Shown here one piece after another: positions 1-5,297 of a DNA stretch of 6,002 bases (positions are counted from its first letter, which is position 1; each line of letters starts with the position of its first letter). The DNA comes from Candidatus Adiutrix sp. GTDB lineage: Bacteria > Desulfobacterota > Desulfarculia > Adiutricales > Adiutricaceae. The notes under the pieces were generated by a model. That model was not told the DNA's origin. It did no database searches and saw only the letters and a list, made by a program, of their open reading frames with translations. The stretch covers positions 1 to 6,002 of the forward strand of contig JAITBV010000060.1 of the NCBI GenBank assembly GCA_031283395.1. The letters are read 5' to 3'. The position numbers were made by a program, and so were the translations under genes.

Positions 1-1010
1 ACGGGGAGTTTGCCTTCCAGAAGCAGGGGCCGGACCAGTTGATTGCCCTGGGGGTCCAGGCCCCCGGGGATGATGGCCGCGGGTTTGAGGCTGAAGCCGC
101 TGAGCACATCGTCGTCCGAGACCAGGACGGGCGGGTTGACCATCTTCTCCGCGGCCCGGATGATGGTCTTTTGGATGACGTTGACCTGGATGATGCTGCC
201 CAAAACGCTCATGGCCGGGGAGCGGCCGTAAACCTCGCCCGGGGCCAGGACGAAGCGGCTGACCACATAAGGCAGGCTCCGGTAACCGCTCTCCCGCAGC
301 ACTTCCCGGGCCGCCCGGGCCAGGTGGACCGAGGCGTAGGGCATATTGCGGGCGTCCATCCTTTGCGGGTCCAGCTCCCGGCGGGGGAAGACGCCGTGGA
401 GGAACTCGTGCTCCGTCTCCCGGCGGGTGGGGTTTTCGGCATCGCTCCGGATATTTACGGGGAGGGCCTCGCCGAATTCCTGAAAGGCCTGCCGGGCCGT
501 GAGCTTGTAGGATCGGAACACGGTGTCGATACGCCCGGCGGCGTCCTCGGCCAGATAGAGCTGGTGGAGGGGGATGTGCTTATACCTCAGGCCCCGGCCC
601 AGTTCGTCATCCACGAACAGGCAGGCCGTGCCGTGGACGCCGAGGGAATAATAGGCTTCGGTGATCTGGTTGGCGAAGTTGGCCTCCGGGGCGTAGCGGG
701 CCCGGAACAGGGTATCGCGCAGGGCCTCCAGCCAGCGGCTGACCTCCGGGTCCTGGTCCAGGCCCGGGTCGCCCGTGACCAGGGTGTGCCACTTGCGGGT
801 GCGGGGGGTCAGGACGGATTCCATGGCCGCGGCGAAACGCCCCAAAGCCAGGAGGGCCGTGTCGTCGAAAATGTGCCGGGCCCGCTGCCGGAACTCCCCG
901 GAGCGGGGCAGGACATAATCCGAGCAGAGCTGCCAGAGGCTTTCCCACTCGCTCCGCAATGAGGCCAGGGACTCGAAACGCTTTATGATGTCGTCGGCGT
1001 TGATGGGCAT
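1..1010 (-). CDS. Podophage head-tail connector (portal) protein, N-terminal part, cut by window edge
   Basis: This reading frame starts with ATG at 1008-1010 (MPINADDIIKRF) and stays open to the window edge, giving 336 complete codons. It resembles the T7 gp8-like head-to-tail connector family, whose dodecameric ring sits at one capsid vertex and is the channel for DNA packaging and ejection. Family-like landmarks are visible: LRSEWESLWQLCSDYVLPR at about residues 18-36, IFDDTA near 46-51, VLTPRTRKWHTL near 65-76, and YGRSPAMSVLGSI near 266-278, the YGRSP motif being the most diagnostic. The family is usually about 500-560 residues, so roughly the last third lies outside the window. The start is supported by GAGGGA at 1019-1024, 8 nt upstream, and by a TGATG overlap with the stop of the preceding tail gene, which implies translational coupling. 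The frame was read by hand; no frameshift was seen. Family assignment rests on remembered motifs. Confidence 0.9.
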   Translation of the reverse strand, partial: MPINADDIIKRFESLASLRSEWESLWQLCSDYVLPRSGEFRQRARHIFDDTALLALGRFAAAMESVLTPRTRKWHTLVTGDPGLDQDPEVSRWLEALRDTLFRARYAPEANFANQITEAYYSLGVHGTACLFVDDELGRGLRYKHIPLHQLYLAEDAAGRIDTVFRSYKLTARQAFQEFGEALPVNIRSDAENPTRRETEHEFLHGVFPRRELDPQRMDARNMPYASVHLARAAREVLRESGYRSLPYVVSRFVLAPGEVYGRSPAMSVLGSIIQVNVIQKTIIRAAEKMVNPPVLVSDDDVLSGFSLKPAAIIPGGLDPQGNQLVRPLLLEGKLP

Positions 1011-2770
1011 CAGCTTTTTCCCTCGAGGAGGATGTCCTGGACTATCCCGCCCAAAAGAAAGGGCAGGGGCAGGTCCTGGGCCACGGTCACGCAGCCGTCG
1101 CTCTCATAACCCCCGGGCCAGGACCGGGCCACCCAGCCGGTAAAAAGGGCCGGGGCCTTATCCATATGGCGGGGGGCGGCCCAGTATTCCAAAGGAAACT
1201 CGGATCTGTTGTCACGCGGTGACCCGTCACCCAGCGACCCGCCGGCGGATTCCAAAAGCCGCAAATGGACCTTCACCACCCGTTTCTGGCGGCCCACGGC
1301 CGTGCCGTCCGGCAGGGGGGCCTCGAAATCCACCGTGGTCAACAGGGAACGGTAGGGCAGACCCACCTGGATGACCGAGGACGGGTATTGAAGGACGACG
1401 CGGCCGCCCCTGACCACCTGGGGTGGCTGGACCCCCCCGTCGGCCAATATGGCCACTTCGTGACCTTCCAGATGGGAGAGGCCTTCTATCTCGGTCAGGC
1501 CATCCCCCCGCAACGTGACCCCGCTATCCACGAAAAAACAGTCGACCTGGGGCTCGCCCGGGTCGTGCCCCGGTTCCAGGGTCTCTATATGCTGGACGGT
1601 CCGGCCGTCCACCACCCGCTCCACGGACAGCCACAACTCGTCCCGGCCCCCGTGGACGGCCGGGACCACGGCCAGGCTCCTCACCTTGCCTCCCCCGCCC
1701 AGGATATGCCGGTGCCAGGCGTTCATCTGCTGTTCCTTGGACAAGGTGAAGCCCAAAAGCTGGCCGTCGGCGCGGGCGGCCCAGAGAGTCTCCAGGGGCT
1801 CCGATTGCCAGACCATGTCCGTCAGGCCGCCCCGGCCCATGTGCTCGGCCGCGGCCGTCAGGTCGTAGGCCTGGTAACCGTCGCCCGAAAGGTCGTAGAC
1901 GAACTCCCGCACCTTCTGGCCGGCCCGCTGGACAAAAAGCACCACGGCCCCCACCCGCAGGGCCTGGAGGGACGAGGAGCCGAAGTTGGTCTCGGGCGTC
2001 ACCTTGACGTTCTCCGGGCCGAAGGGGTCCACGGTGGTGGTCTCGCCCACCAGAAACTCCCCGCCCGTGGTGCCCACCAAAAGCTGGCCGGCCGGGCACA
2101 GCCACTCTATCTGGTTCATCCTCTGCCCATAGACGTTTATCTCCAAAGGATCATCCGCCGTCTGGTCCGAGGCCCGCAATTGGAAATTCTCAAAAGCCCC
2201 GGCCTGGCTCATATAAACCGTTTCCAGGGCCGCGAAACATAAACGCTCCCGGAACAGGGTGGCCGCCACCGGGTTGGGCCGGGGAGACCAGCCGGGCAAA
2301 GGCGAAAGACGCCAGTCCAAATGGCCGTGGCGGGACAGCTTTTGCGGCGGGACCGTCGGGCAGACCAGCCACATCACGTCCGCGCTCTGGGCCGCCTTCA
2401 GGCGCTTAAGGTCCCCGGGGCCGAAAAGATCGGCCTGGGCCCAGGGCGTTTCCACCTGGTATATCTCGCCGCCGTCCCGCAGGGGCTTGCCCTGGTGAAA
2501 GACCCGCAGATAACCGTCCCCGAACTCCAGGATATAGGCCGTGGTCTCGGAAAAGGCGAAGTCCATAAGGATCACCGGCCGGGACCCGTTGCCGCTCTCG
2601 GCCACGAAACGCGTCCCCCCCCGCCGCTTCACCGGACCCTGGAGCAGAGGGATGAAATTCTCCAGGGTCTTAAGACCCGCCGCATACTTGTCCAGGTCGG
2701 TCCGCGACCACAACAAGGGCGACAGCTCCCCGAAAGTGAAACGGTTTATGTGGGACGCCAGTTTCGGCAT
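1010..2770 (-). CDS. Podophage tail tubular protein B-like structural protein (586 aa)
   Basis: This large virion protein is probably part of the short tail tube or nozzle, by analogy with T7 gp12. The N-terminus holds the pattern typical of this podophage group: FTFGELSPLLWSRTDLDKY at residues 11-29, NFIPLLQGPVKRRGGTRFV at 38-56, and further on LEFGDGYLRVFHQGKPL. The rest is beta-rich with no transmembrane segment or enzyme motif I recognise. The frame stays open upstream to an ATG at 2828-2830, but I chose the ATG at 2768-2770 (MPKLASHINRF). It has AAAAGG at 2776-2781 with 5-nt spacing, it starts exactly at the conserved N-terminus, and the longer start lies next to a palindromic repeat and has no usable ribosome binding site. 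Its TGA overlaps the ATG of the portal gene by one base. At 586 aa it is shorter than T7 gp12 (about 794 aa). Structural role is likely; the exact tail position is inferred. Confidence 0.78.
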   Translation of the reverse strand: MPKLASHINRFTFGELSPLLWSRTDLDKYAAGLKTLENFIPLLQGPVKRRGGTRFVAESGNGSRPVILMDFAFSETTAYILEFGDGYLRVFHQGKPLRDGGEIYQVETPWAQADLFGPGDLKRLKAAQSADVMWLVCPTVPPQKLSRHGHLDWRLSPLPGWSPRPNPVAATLFRERLCFAALETVYMSQAGAFENFQLRASDQTADDPLEINVYGQRMNQIEWLCPAGQLLVGTTGGEFLVGETTTVDPFGPENVKVTPETNFGSSSLQALRVGAVVLFVQRAGQKVREFVYDLSGDGYQAYDLTAAAEHMGRGGLTDMVWQSEPLETLWAARADGQLLGFTLSKEQQMNAWHRHILGGGGKVRSLAVVPAVHGGRDELWLSVERVVDGRTVQHIETLEPGHDPGEPQVDCFFVDSGVTLRGDGLTEIEGLSHLEGHEVAILADGGVQPPQVVRGGRVVLQYPSSVIQVGLPYRSLLTTVDFEAPLPDGTAVGRQKRVVKVHLRLLESAGGSLGDGSPRDNRSEFPLEYWAAPRHMDKAPALFTGWVARSWPGGYESDGCVTVAQDLPLPFLLGGIVQDILLEGKS

Positions 2771-2775
2771 AAGAA

Positions 2776-2781
2776 CCTTTT
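2776..2781 (-). promoter_or_regulatory. Ribosome binding site deciding the tail gene start
   Basis: AAAAGG on the minus strand lies 5 nt before the ATG at 2768-2770. The competing ATG at 2828-2830 is preceded by GCCGGAATCC, part of a palindrome, with no purine-rich Shine-Dalgarno element at a useful distance. Confidence 0.5.
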
Positions 2782-2832
2782 CCCATTCCGTCACCCAGGC
2801 GAAGAGGCGCGCCTCAAAGCCGGGGGCCATGG

Positions 2833-2852
2833 ATTCCGGCTTTCGCCGGAAT
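2833..2852. repeat. REP-like palindrome with GAAA tetraloop
   Basis: A perfect inverted repeat, ATTCCGGC / GCCGGAAT, has 4-nt loop TTTC on the plus strand and GAAA (a GNRA tetraloop) on the minus strand. On the minus strand the wider context reads GTCATTCCGG, the arm and loop, then CCGGAATCCA. That is the form of the widespread GTCATTCC(C/G)GCGAAAGC(C/G)GGAATCC repeats of many proteobacterial chromosomes, including the Neisseria dRS3 type. It lies 13 bp after the stop of the 66-aa gene and 62 bp before the tail gene start. No T-tract follows on the transcribed strand, so it is a poor intrinsic terminator. It could act as an mRNA-stabilising or attenuating hairpin or as a mobile REP/MITE-like insertion. 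Copy number elsewhere in the genome cannot be seen here. Confidence 0.7.
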
Positions 2853-2865
2853 GACGAATATTGCT

Positions 2866-3066
2866 CTAGCCGCCCAACAGGGTGTTCTCCCCGGCCAGCA
2901 TGGTCGCCTGGCGCCCGCTGGCCGCTATGTGCCGCTTGCGCTCCTCTTCGGCCGCCTCGGCCTGGCGCCTCTTCTCCTCGGCCTTGGCCGCTTCCTCGGC
3001 CGCCTTTATGGCCGCCGAATTATCCACCGGCGGCGGAGTGTAGCTCCCCCCCTTGCCTCCTCCCAT
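2866..3066 (-). CDS. Small Ala/Glu-rich phage protein (66 aa), hypothetical
   Basis: The protein has three visible parts: a Gly/Pro-rich flexible start (MGGGKGGSYTPPPV, residues 1-14), a highly charged Ala/Glu/Lys/Arg helix probably forming a coiled coil (about 17-46), and a short tail, GRQATMLAGENTLLGG (51-66). Small proteins of this layout, with a C-terminal G-R-x-(S/A)-T-x-L-(T/A)-G motif, occur among podophage and prophage head/tail genes, but their function is not established as far as I know. The start at 3064-3066 is secure because AAGGAGG (3074-3080) lies 7 nt upstream, one of the strongest ribosome binding sites in the window, so high expression is plausible. Its ATG follows the stop of the GNAT-like gene after 2 nt. 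There is no signal peptide or transmembrane segment. A minor virion protein, scaffold-like peptide or chaperone for the tail or portal is possible; this is inference from location only. Confidence 0.75.
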   Translation of the reverse strand: MGGGKGGSYTPPPVDNSAAIKAAEEAAKAEEKRRQAEAAEEERKRHIAASGRQATMLAGENTLLGG

Positions 3067-3068
3067 AC

Positions 3069-3569
3069 TCAGTCCTCCTTGTCGTTTAATATGAATTGCA
3101 ACAGAACTCCATCCACCCATTCGTCCCGGTCGGCCATATAACACACCCCCGGCCAACGCCCCGCCACCCGGCCGCCCACGGCCCGGCCATAGGCTATGAC
3201 GTGGAGGTTGGTAACCGGGGTCAGGCTGGCCAGGCACCTGTAGCCGGCCAGGGCCAGCACCCTCAACACATAACGCCCTATCTCCATCTTCCAGGAAAGA
3301 CCGGCCGACAGAAAATTGAAATGGAAAAACGCCCCGTGGCCCAGCTTCCCGCAGGTCCAGAAATAGGCCGCGCGCTCACCCGCGGGACCATACACCACGT
3401 TCAGGTCATAACCCGTCCAATGGCCCATGGCCGCCCAGTTCTCGAACGTCTTCTGGTCCTCCCTCAAACTGAACAGGGCCGTCCGGGCCACCCGGTCCGC
3501 CTTGACCTCCGACCACCAATCCTCCTGCTCCTGACGGCATAAGGCGCGTAGCGCCTTTATTTTAAACAT
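3069..3569 (-). CDS. GNAT-like phage protein (166 aa), putative acetyltransferase fold
   Basis: The likely start is the ATG at 3567-3569 (MFKIKALRALCRQEQEDWW), with AGGG at 3577-3580 spaced 7 nt. In-frame ATGs upstream at 3594-3596 and 3645-3647 would overlap the terminase gene. The C-terminal half looks like the acetyl-CoA binding side of a GNAT fold: a strand (FFHFNFLS, 81-88), then EIGRYVLRVLALAGYRCL (96-113), LTPVTNLHVIAYGRAVGGRVAGRWPG (116-141), where an Asn followed by a helix and Gly matches GNAT motif B in form. The canonical Q/RxxGxG/A pyrophosphate loop is not clear, being replaced by MEIGRY. It could therefore be a degenerate or non-catalytic GNAT, as in T7 gp13-type virion-associated proteins that sit near tail genes. 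Seen: an intact frame packed between terminase and a small structural gene. Inferred: fold and role. A virion assembly or host-modifying function are both possible. Confidence 0.72.
   Translation of the reverse strand: MFKIKALRALCRQEQEDWWSEVKADRVARTALFSLREDQKTFENWAAMGHWTGYDLNVVYGPAGERAAYFWTCGKLGHGAFFHFNFLSAGLSWKMEIGRYVLRVLALAGYRCLASLTPVTNLHVIAYGRAVGGRVAGRWPGVCYMADRDEWVDGVLLQFILNDKED
3074..3080 (-). promoter_or_regulatory. Strong Shine-Dalgarno of the 66-aa gene
   Basis: AAGGAGG lies 7 nt before the ATG at 3064-3066, inside the last codons of the upstream gene. It rules out the longer in-frame open region that extends to 3237, whose extra N-terminus would only be an out-of-frame shadow of the GNAT-like gene. 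Confidence 0.8.
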
Positions 3570-3582
3570 GGCAGTGCCCTGG

Positions 3583-4872
3583 CTAGTCGGTGTCATAAAA
3601 CCTCGGCTCCCTCGGCTGCCGCCGGAACGCCGCCACCGGCTGGGCAAAGGTCAAAGCCAGGGCGTCGGCCAGGTCGGTGGACCTAAGGCCCCGGGCTTTG
3701 AGGCTGTCCTTGCTTTCGATCTTAAGGCGGCCGGCGTGGTCGAAATCGTAGCGGGGGGCCAGAAGATCATCCTTGAGTTCTGGTCGGTCGGGGATGACCG
3801 CGCTCTCGGCCAGCCAGTCCCGCATCTTGGACCACATCTCGGCCTTGAGGTTATGGAACCGGTCCGGGTCCAGGGCCCGGGAGCCGGAATTGACCCCGAT
3901 GACCCGGTGGCCCAGTTGGCGCAGACGGTCCGCCACCCCGGCCCCCAGGCCCGCCACATCGACAAAGACGGCCCGGGGCCGGCGGAGGTTGATGGCTTCG
4001 GAGGTTTCGGAGGCGGTGCGCATGAGGTCCTGGCCCTGCCTGATGACGACATCCTCCAGCACCAAGCCCCGGCGCCGGACCAGGACCGTGCGGTCATCGC
4101 CGAAGCGGGCCACGTCGAGCCCGAAAACCAGGGGGGCCGGGTTGCGGGCCGGTATCTCGCGCCTGGCCGCTTCATGGACCAAAATAAAGTCAACGAAGCT
4201 GTCGGCATTGGCCGCGGTGAAATCGCAGAGATATTCCTGGCCATAAAGGTCCGGGGGCATATCCGTTTTAAGGCAAACCGTTTCCTCCGGGGAAATGGCC
4301 CCGGTCCTGTCGACCGGATAAAGCCCGGCCAGCCAATCCTCCTTGGCCAGGGCCTCCTGGTAAAGCTCGTGGAAAACATTGCGGCCCTTGGGCGTGCCGA
4401 TAAAGACGGCCCAGCCCCGGCGGTCGGAGAGGGCCGGGCGGACCACGGCCCCCCAGGTGTCGGGCTTCATCTGGGCCACCTCGTCGAGGATCACCCCGTC
4501 AAAGCCCAGGCCGCGTAGCCGGTCGGGATAGTCGGCCCCGAAAAGGCGGATGACGGCCCCGTTCCAGAGGGTGACGGAACTTTCGGTCTCGTTTATCTTA
4601 AGGCCGGGGAGGACCCGGCAGTAGTGCTTCAGGCGGCCCCAGGCCACCGCCCGGGCCTGGTTGAGGAAAGGGGCGATATAGGCGAACAGGGGGGCCGGAT
4701 AGGGGCTTTTGGCGTCCATGGCCGCCAAAAGGAGCCTTAAGACCATGGCCTCGGTCTTGCCGGCCCGGCGGTGGGCCACGATGACCGCGAAACGGAAGGC
4801 GGCCAGGGCGGCCAGGACCTCCTTCTGCCAGGGCCGGGTGGAATATTTGAAATAGATAGGGCGCTCAGGCAT
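3583..4872 (-). CDS. Phage terminase large subunit (429 aa), packaging ATPase and nuclease
   Basis: This is the motor that cuts phage concatemers and pumps DNA through the portal. ATPase domain: Walker A-type HRRAGKTE at residues 35-42, Walker B VILDE at 127-131, and the coupling motif GTPKG at 159-163. Nuclease domain with RNase H-like fold: GLDVARFGDDRTV (D253), VFVDVAGLGAGV (D305) and RSTDLADALALTF (D400 and D403), so the acidic metal-binding residues are in place. The length is normal for this branch (about 420-480). The start at 4870-4872 has AGGGA 5 nt upstream and overlaps the end of the small upstream gene by 8 nt, the usual arrangement of small and large terminase genes. The stop TAG at 3583-3585 is 13 nt before the next start. 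No lesion is visible; the enzyme is probably active. Packaging type (headful or cohesive end) cannot be told from the sequence alone. Confidence 0.96.
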   Translation of the reverse strand: MPERPIYFKYSTRPWQKEVLAALAAFRFAVIVAHRRAGKTEAMVLRLLLAAMDAKSPYPAPLFAYIAPFLNQARAVAWGRLKHYCRVLPGLKINETESSVTLWNGAVIRLFGADYPDRLRGLGFDGVILDEVAQMKPDTWGAVVRPALSDRRGWAVFIGTPKGRNVFHELYQEALAKEDWLAGLYPVDRTGAISPEETVCLKTDMPPDLYGQEYLCDFTAANADSFVDFILVHEAARREIPARNPAPLVFGLDVARFGDDRTVLVRRRGLVLEDVVIRQGQDLMRTASETSEAINLRRPRAVFVDVAGLGAGVADRLRQLGHRVIGVNSGSRALDPDRFHNLKAEMWSKMRDWLAESAVIPDRPELKDDLLAPRYDFDHAGRLKIESKDSLKARGLRSTDLADALALTFAQPVAAFRRQPREPRFYDTD

Positions 4873-5191
4873 TTTCTTCCCTGACCACGATGGTCCTGGT
4901 CTCTTCGCCGGGCCCCCCGGCTTCCGCCTTGCCCCAGGCCCGGTCCAGAATCTCCCGGCAGGCGGGGAAGGCCCCCTTGGGGTCGGGGTCGTCGATCATT
5001 TCAGCCAGGCGGGCCAGGGCCAGGGCCGCGTAGGGCCGGGCCGGGCCGCGGGAGGCGGGGCTGGTCCGGCCGGCCGGAAATTCGGGATCGGCCGGGCCAG
5101 GGAGAAGGAGGGGACCGTCCGGCCGGGGCCGGGGCCTGGGGGTAGGGGGCTTGGCAAGTTGCCTGGAGGGTTTGCCGGGCGGGATTGTCAT
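4865..5191 (-). CDS. Small proline-rich phage protein, candidate terminase small subunit (108 aa)
   Basis: This is the first gene of the phage block and overlaps the large terminase start by 8 nt. Residues 4-56 are rich in Pro, Arg and Gly and probably disordered. Residues 54-88 form a helical segment, YAALALARLAEMIDDPD then ACREILDRAWGK. That segment recalls the ALxxLxxIMxD...AAxxLLDRxWGxP pattern common in small phage proteins encoded just before terminase large subunits. From position and this motif it may recognise phage DNA for packaging, but no classic helix-turn-helix is visible, so the terminase role is inference. The ATG at 5189-5191 has GAGG at 5201-5204 spaced 9 nt. The intergenic inverted repeats directly upstream could be its DNA target or an operator. 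Proline runs in the N-terminus are typical of high-GC small ORFs, so the true start could lie further in, but I see no better one. Confidence 0.72.
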   Translation of the reverse strand: MTIPPGKPSRQLAKPPTPRPRPRPDGPLLLPGPADPEFPAGRTSPASRGPARPYAALALARLAEMIDDPDPKGAFPACREILDRAWGKAEAGGPGEETRTIVVREENA

Positions 5192-5202
5192 CGTCTATAA
5201 CC

Positions 5203-5228
5203 TCAACTTATGGTTGATTTGCTCAACC
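5203..5228. promoter_or_regulatory. Alternating TCAAC/GTTGA half-site array (operator or terminase site candidate)
   Basis: On the plus strand TCAAC at 5203-5207, GTTGA at 5213-5217 and TCAAC at 5223-5227 are spaced exactly 10 bp start to start, about one helical turn. The second pair extends to GGTTGA-N5-TCAACC (5212-5228). A further TCAAC occurs at 5263-5267. The array overlaps the Shine-Dalgarno of the first phage gene, so a bound protein would block its expression. It could be a repressor operator or a small-terminase binding site. Confidence 0.4.
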
Positions 5229-5237
5229 CTGAAAGTC

Positions 5238-5266
5238 AAGGTAACACCGACAGCTCAGTTTATCAA
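5238..5266 (-). promoter_or_regulatory. Weak candidate promoter of the phage operon
   Basis: On the minus strand TTGATA (5261-5266) and TACCTT (5238-5243) are separated by 17 bp, with a good -35 and a poor -10. Transcription would start near 5231, just ahead of the half-site array, and lead into the terminase operon. The match is modest; a phage-specific activator or read-through from the permease gene could replace it. Confidence 0.2.
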
Positions 5267-5273
5267 CATTTTT

Positions 5274-5296
5274 TTCACAATTTATTAAATTGTGAA
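5274..5296. repeat. Perfect 23-bp AT-rich palindrome
   Basis: TTCACAATTTA (5274-5284), a single central T, and TAAATTGTGAA (5286-5296) form an 11-bp-arm perfect palindrome one base after the permease stop codon. It resembles a dimeric repressor operator more than a terminator: the arms are AT-rich, there is no loop, and the U-run needed on the transcribed strand is absent (A residues follow instead). The half-site order (TCACA outside, TGTGA outside on the other side) is everted relative to a CRP site. It may alternatively be part of a prophage attachment region. Confidence 0.6.
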
Positions 5297-5297
5297 T

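Noticed and set aside
39..962. Plus-strand open frame of 307 codons opposite the portal gene
   Set aside because: It is antisense to a frame with clear portal motifs; high GC at third positions suppresses stops on the opposite strand. Its composition (Gly, Pro, Asp, His-rich) is not protein-like and it has no family motif.
1265..2242. Plus-strand open frame of 325 codons opposite the tail gene
   Set aside because: Same antisense effect; low-complexity Gly/His/Pro-rich translation and no recognisable domain.
2771..2830. 20-residue N-terminal extension of the tail protein from the ATG at 2828-2830
   Set aside because: The ATG directly follows the REP-like palindrome and lacks a ribosome binding site; the conserved N-terminus begins at 2770 with a proper site.
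3570..3647. N-terminal extension of the GNAT-like protein to 3647
   Set aside because: It would overlap the terminase end by 65 bp and the extra residues (Arg/Ser/Gly-rich) look like a shadow of it. The ATG at 3594-3596 with GAGG close by is a possible alternative but less likely than 3569.
3568..4518. Plus-strand open frame of 316 codons opposite the terminase
   Set aside because: It mirrors the terminase reading frame, which has all catalytic motifs; the antisense product has no recognisable features.
5274..5296. Intrinsic terminator of the permease gene
   Set aside because: On the transcribed strand the palindrome is followed by A residues, not U, and the arms are AT-rich with no proper loop.
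5274..5296. CRP/FNR-type binding site
   Set aside because: The half-sites are in everted order (TCACA...TGTGA instead of TGTGA...TCACA), so it does not match the known consensus.
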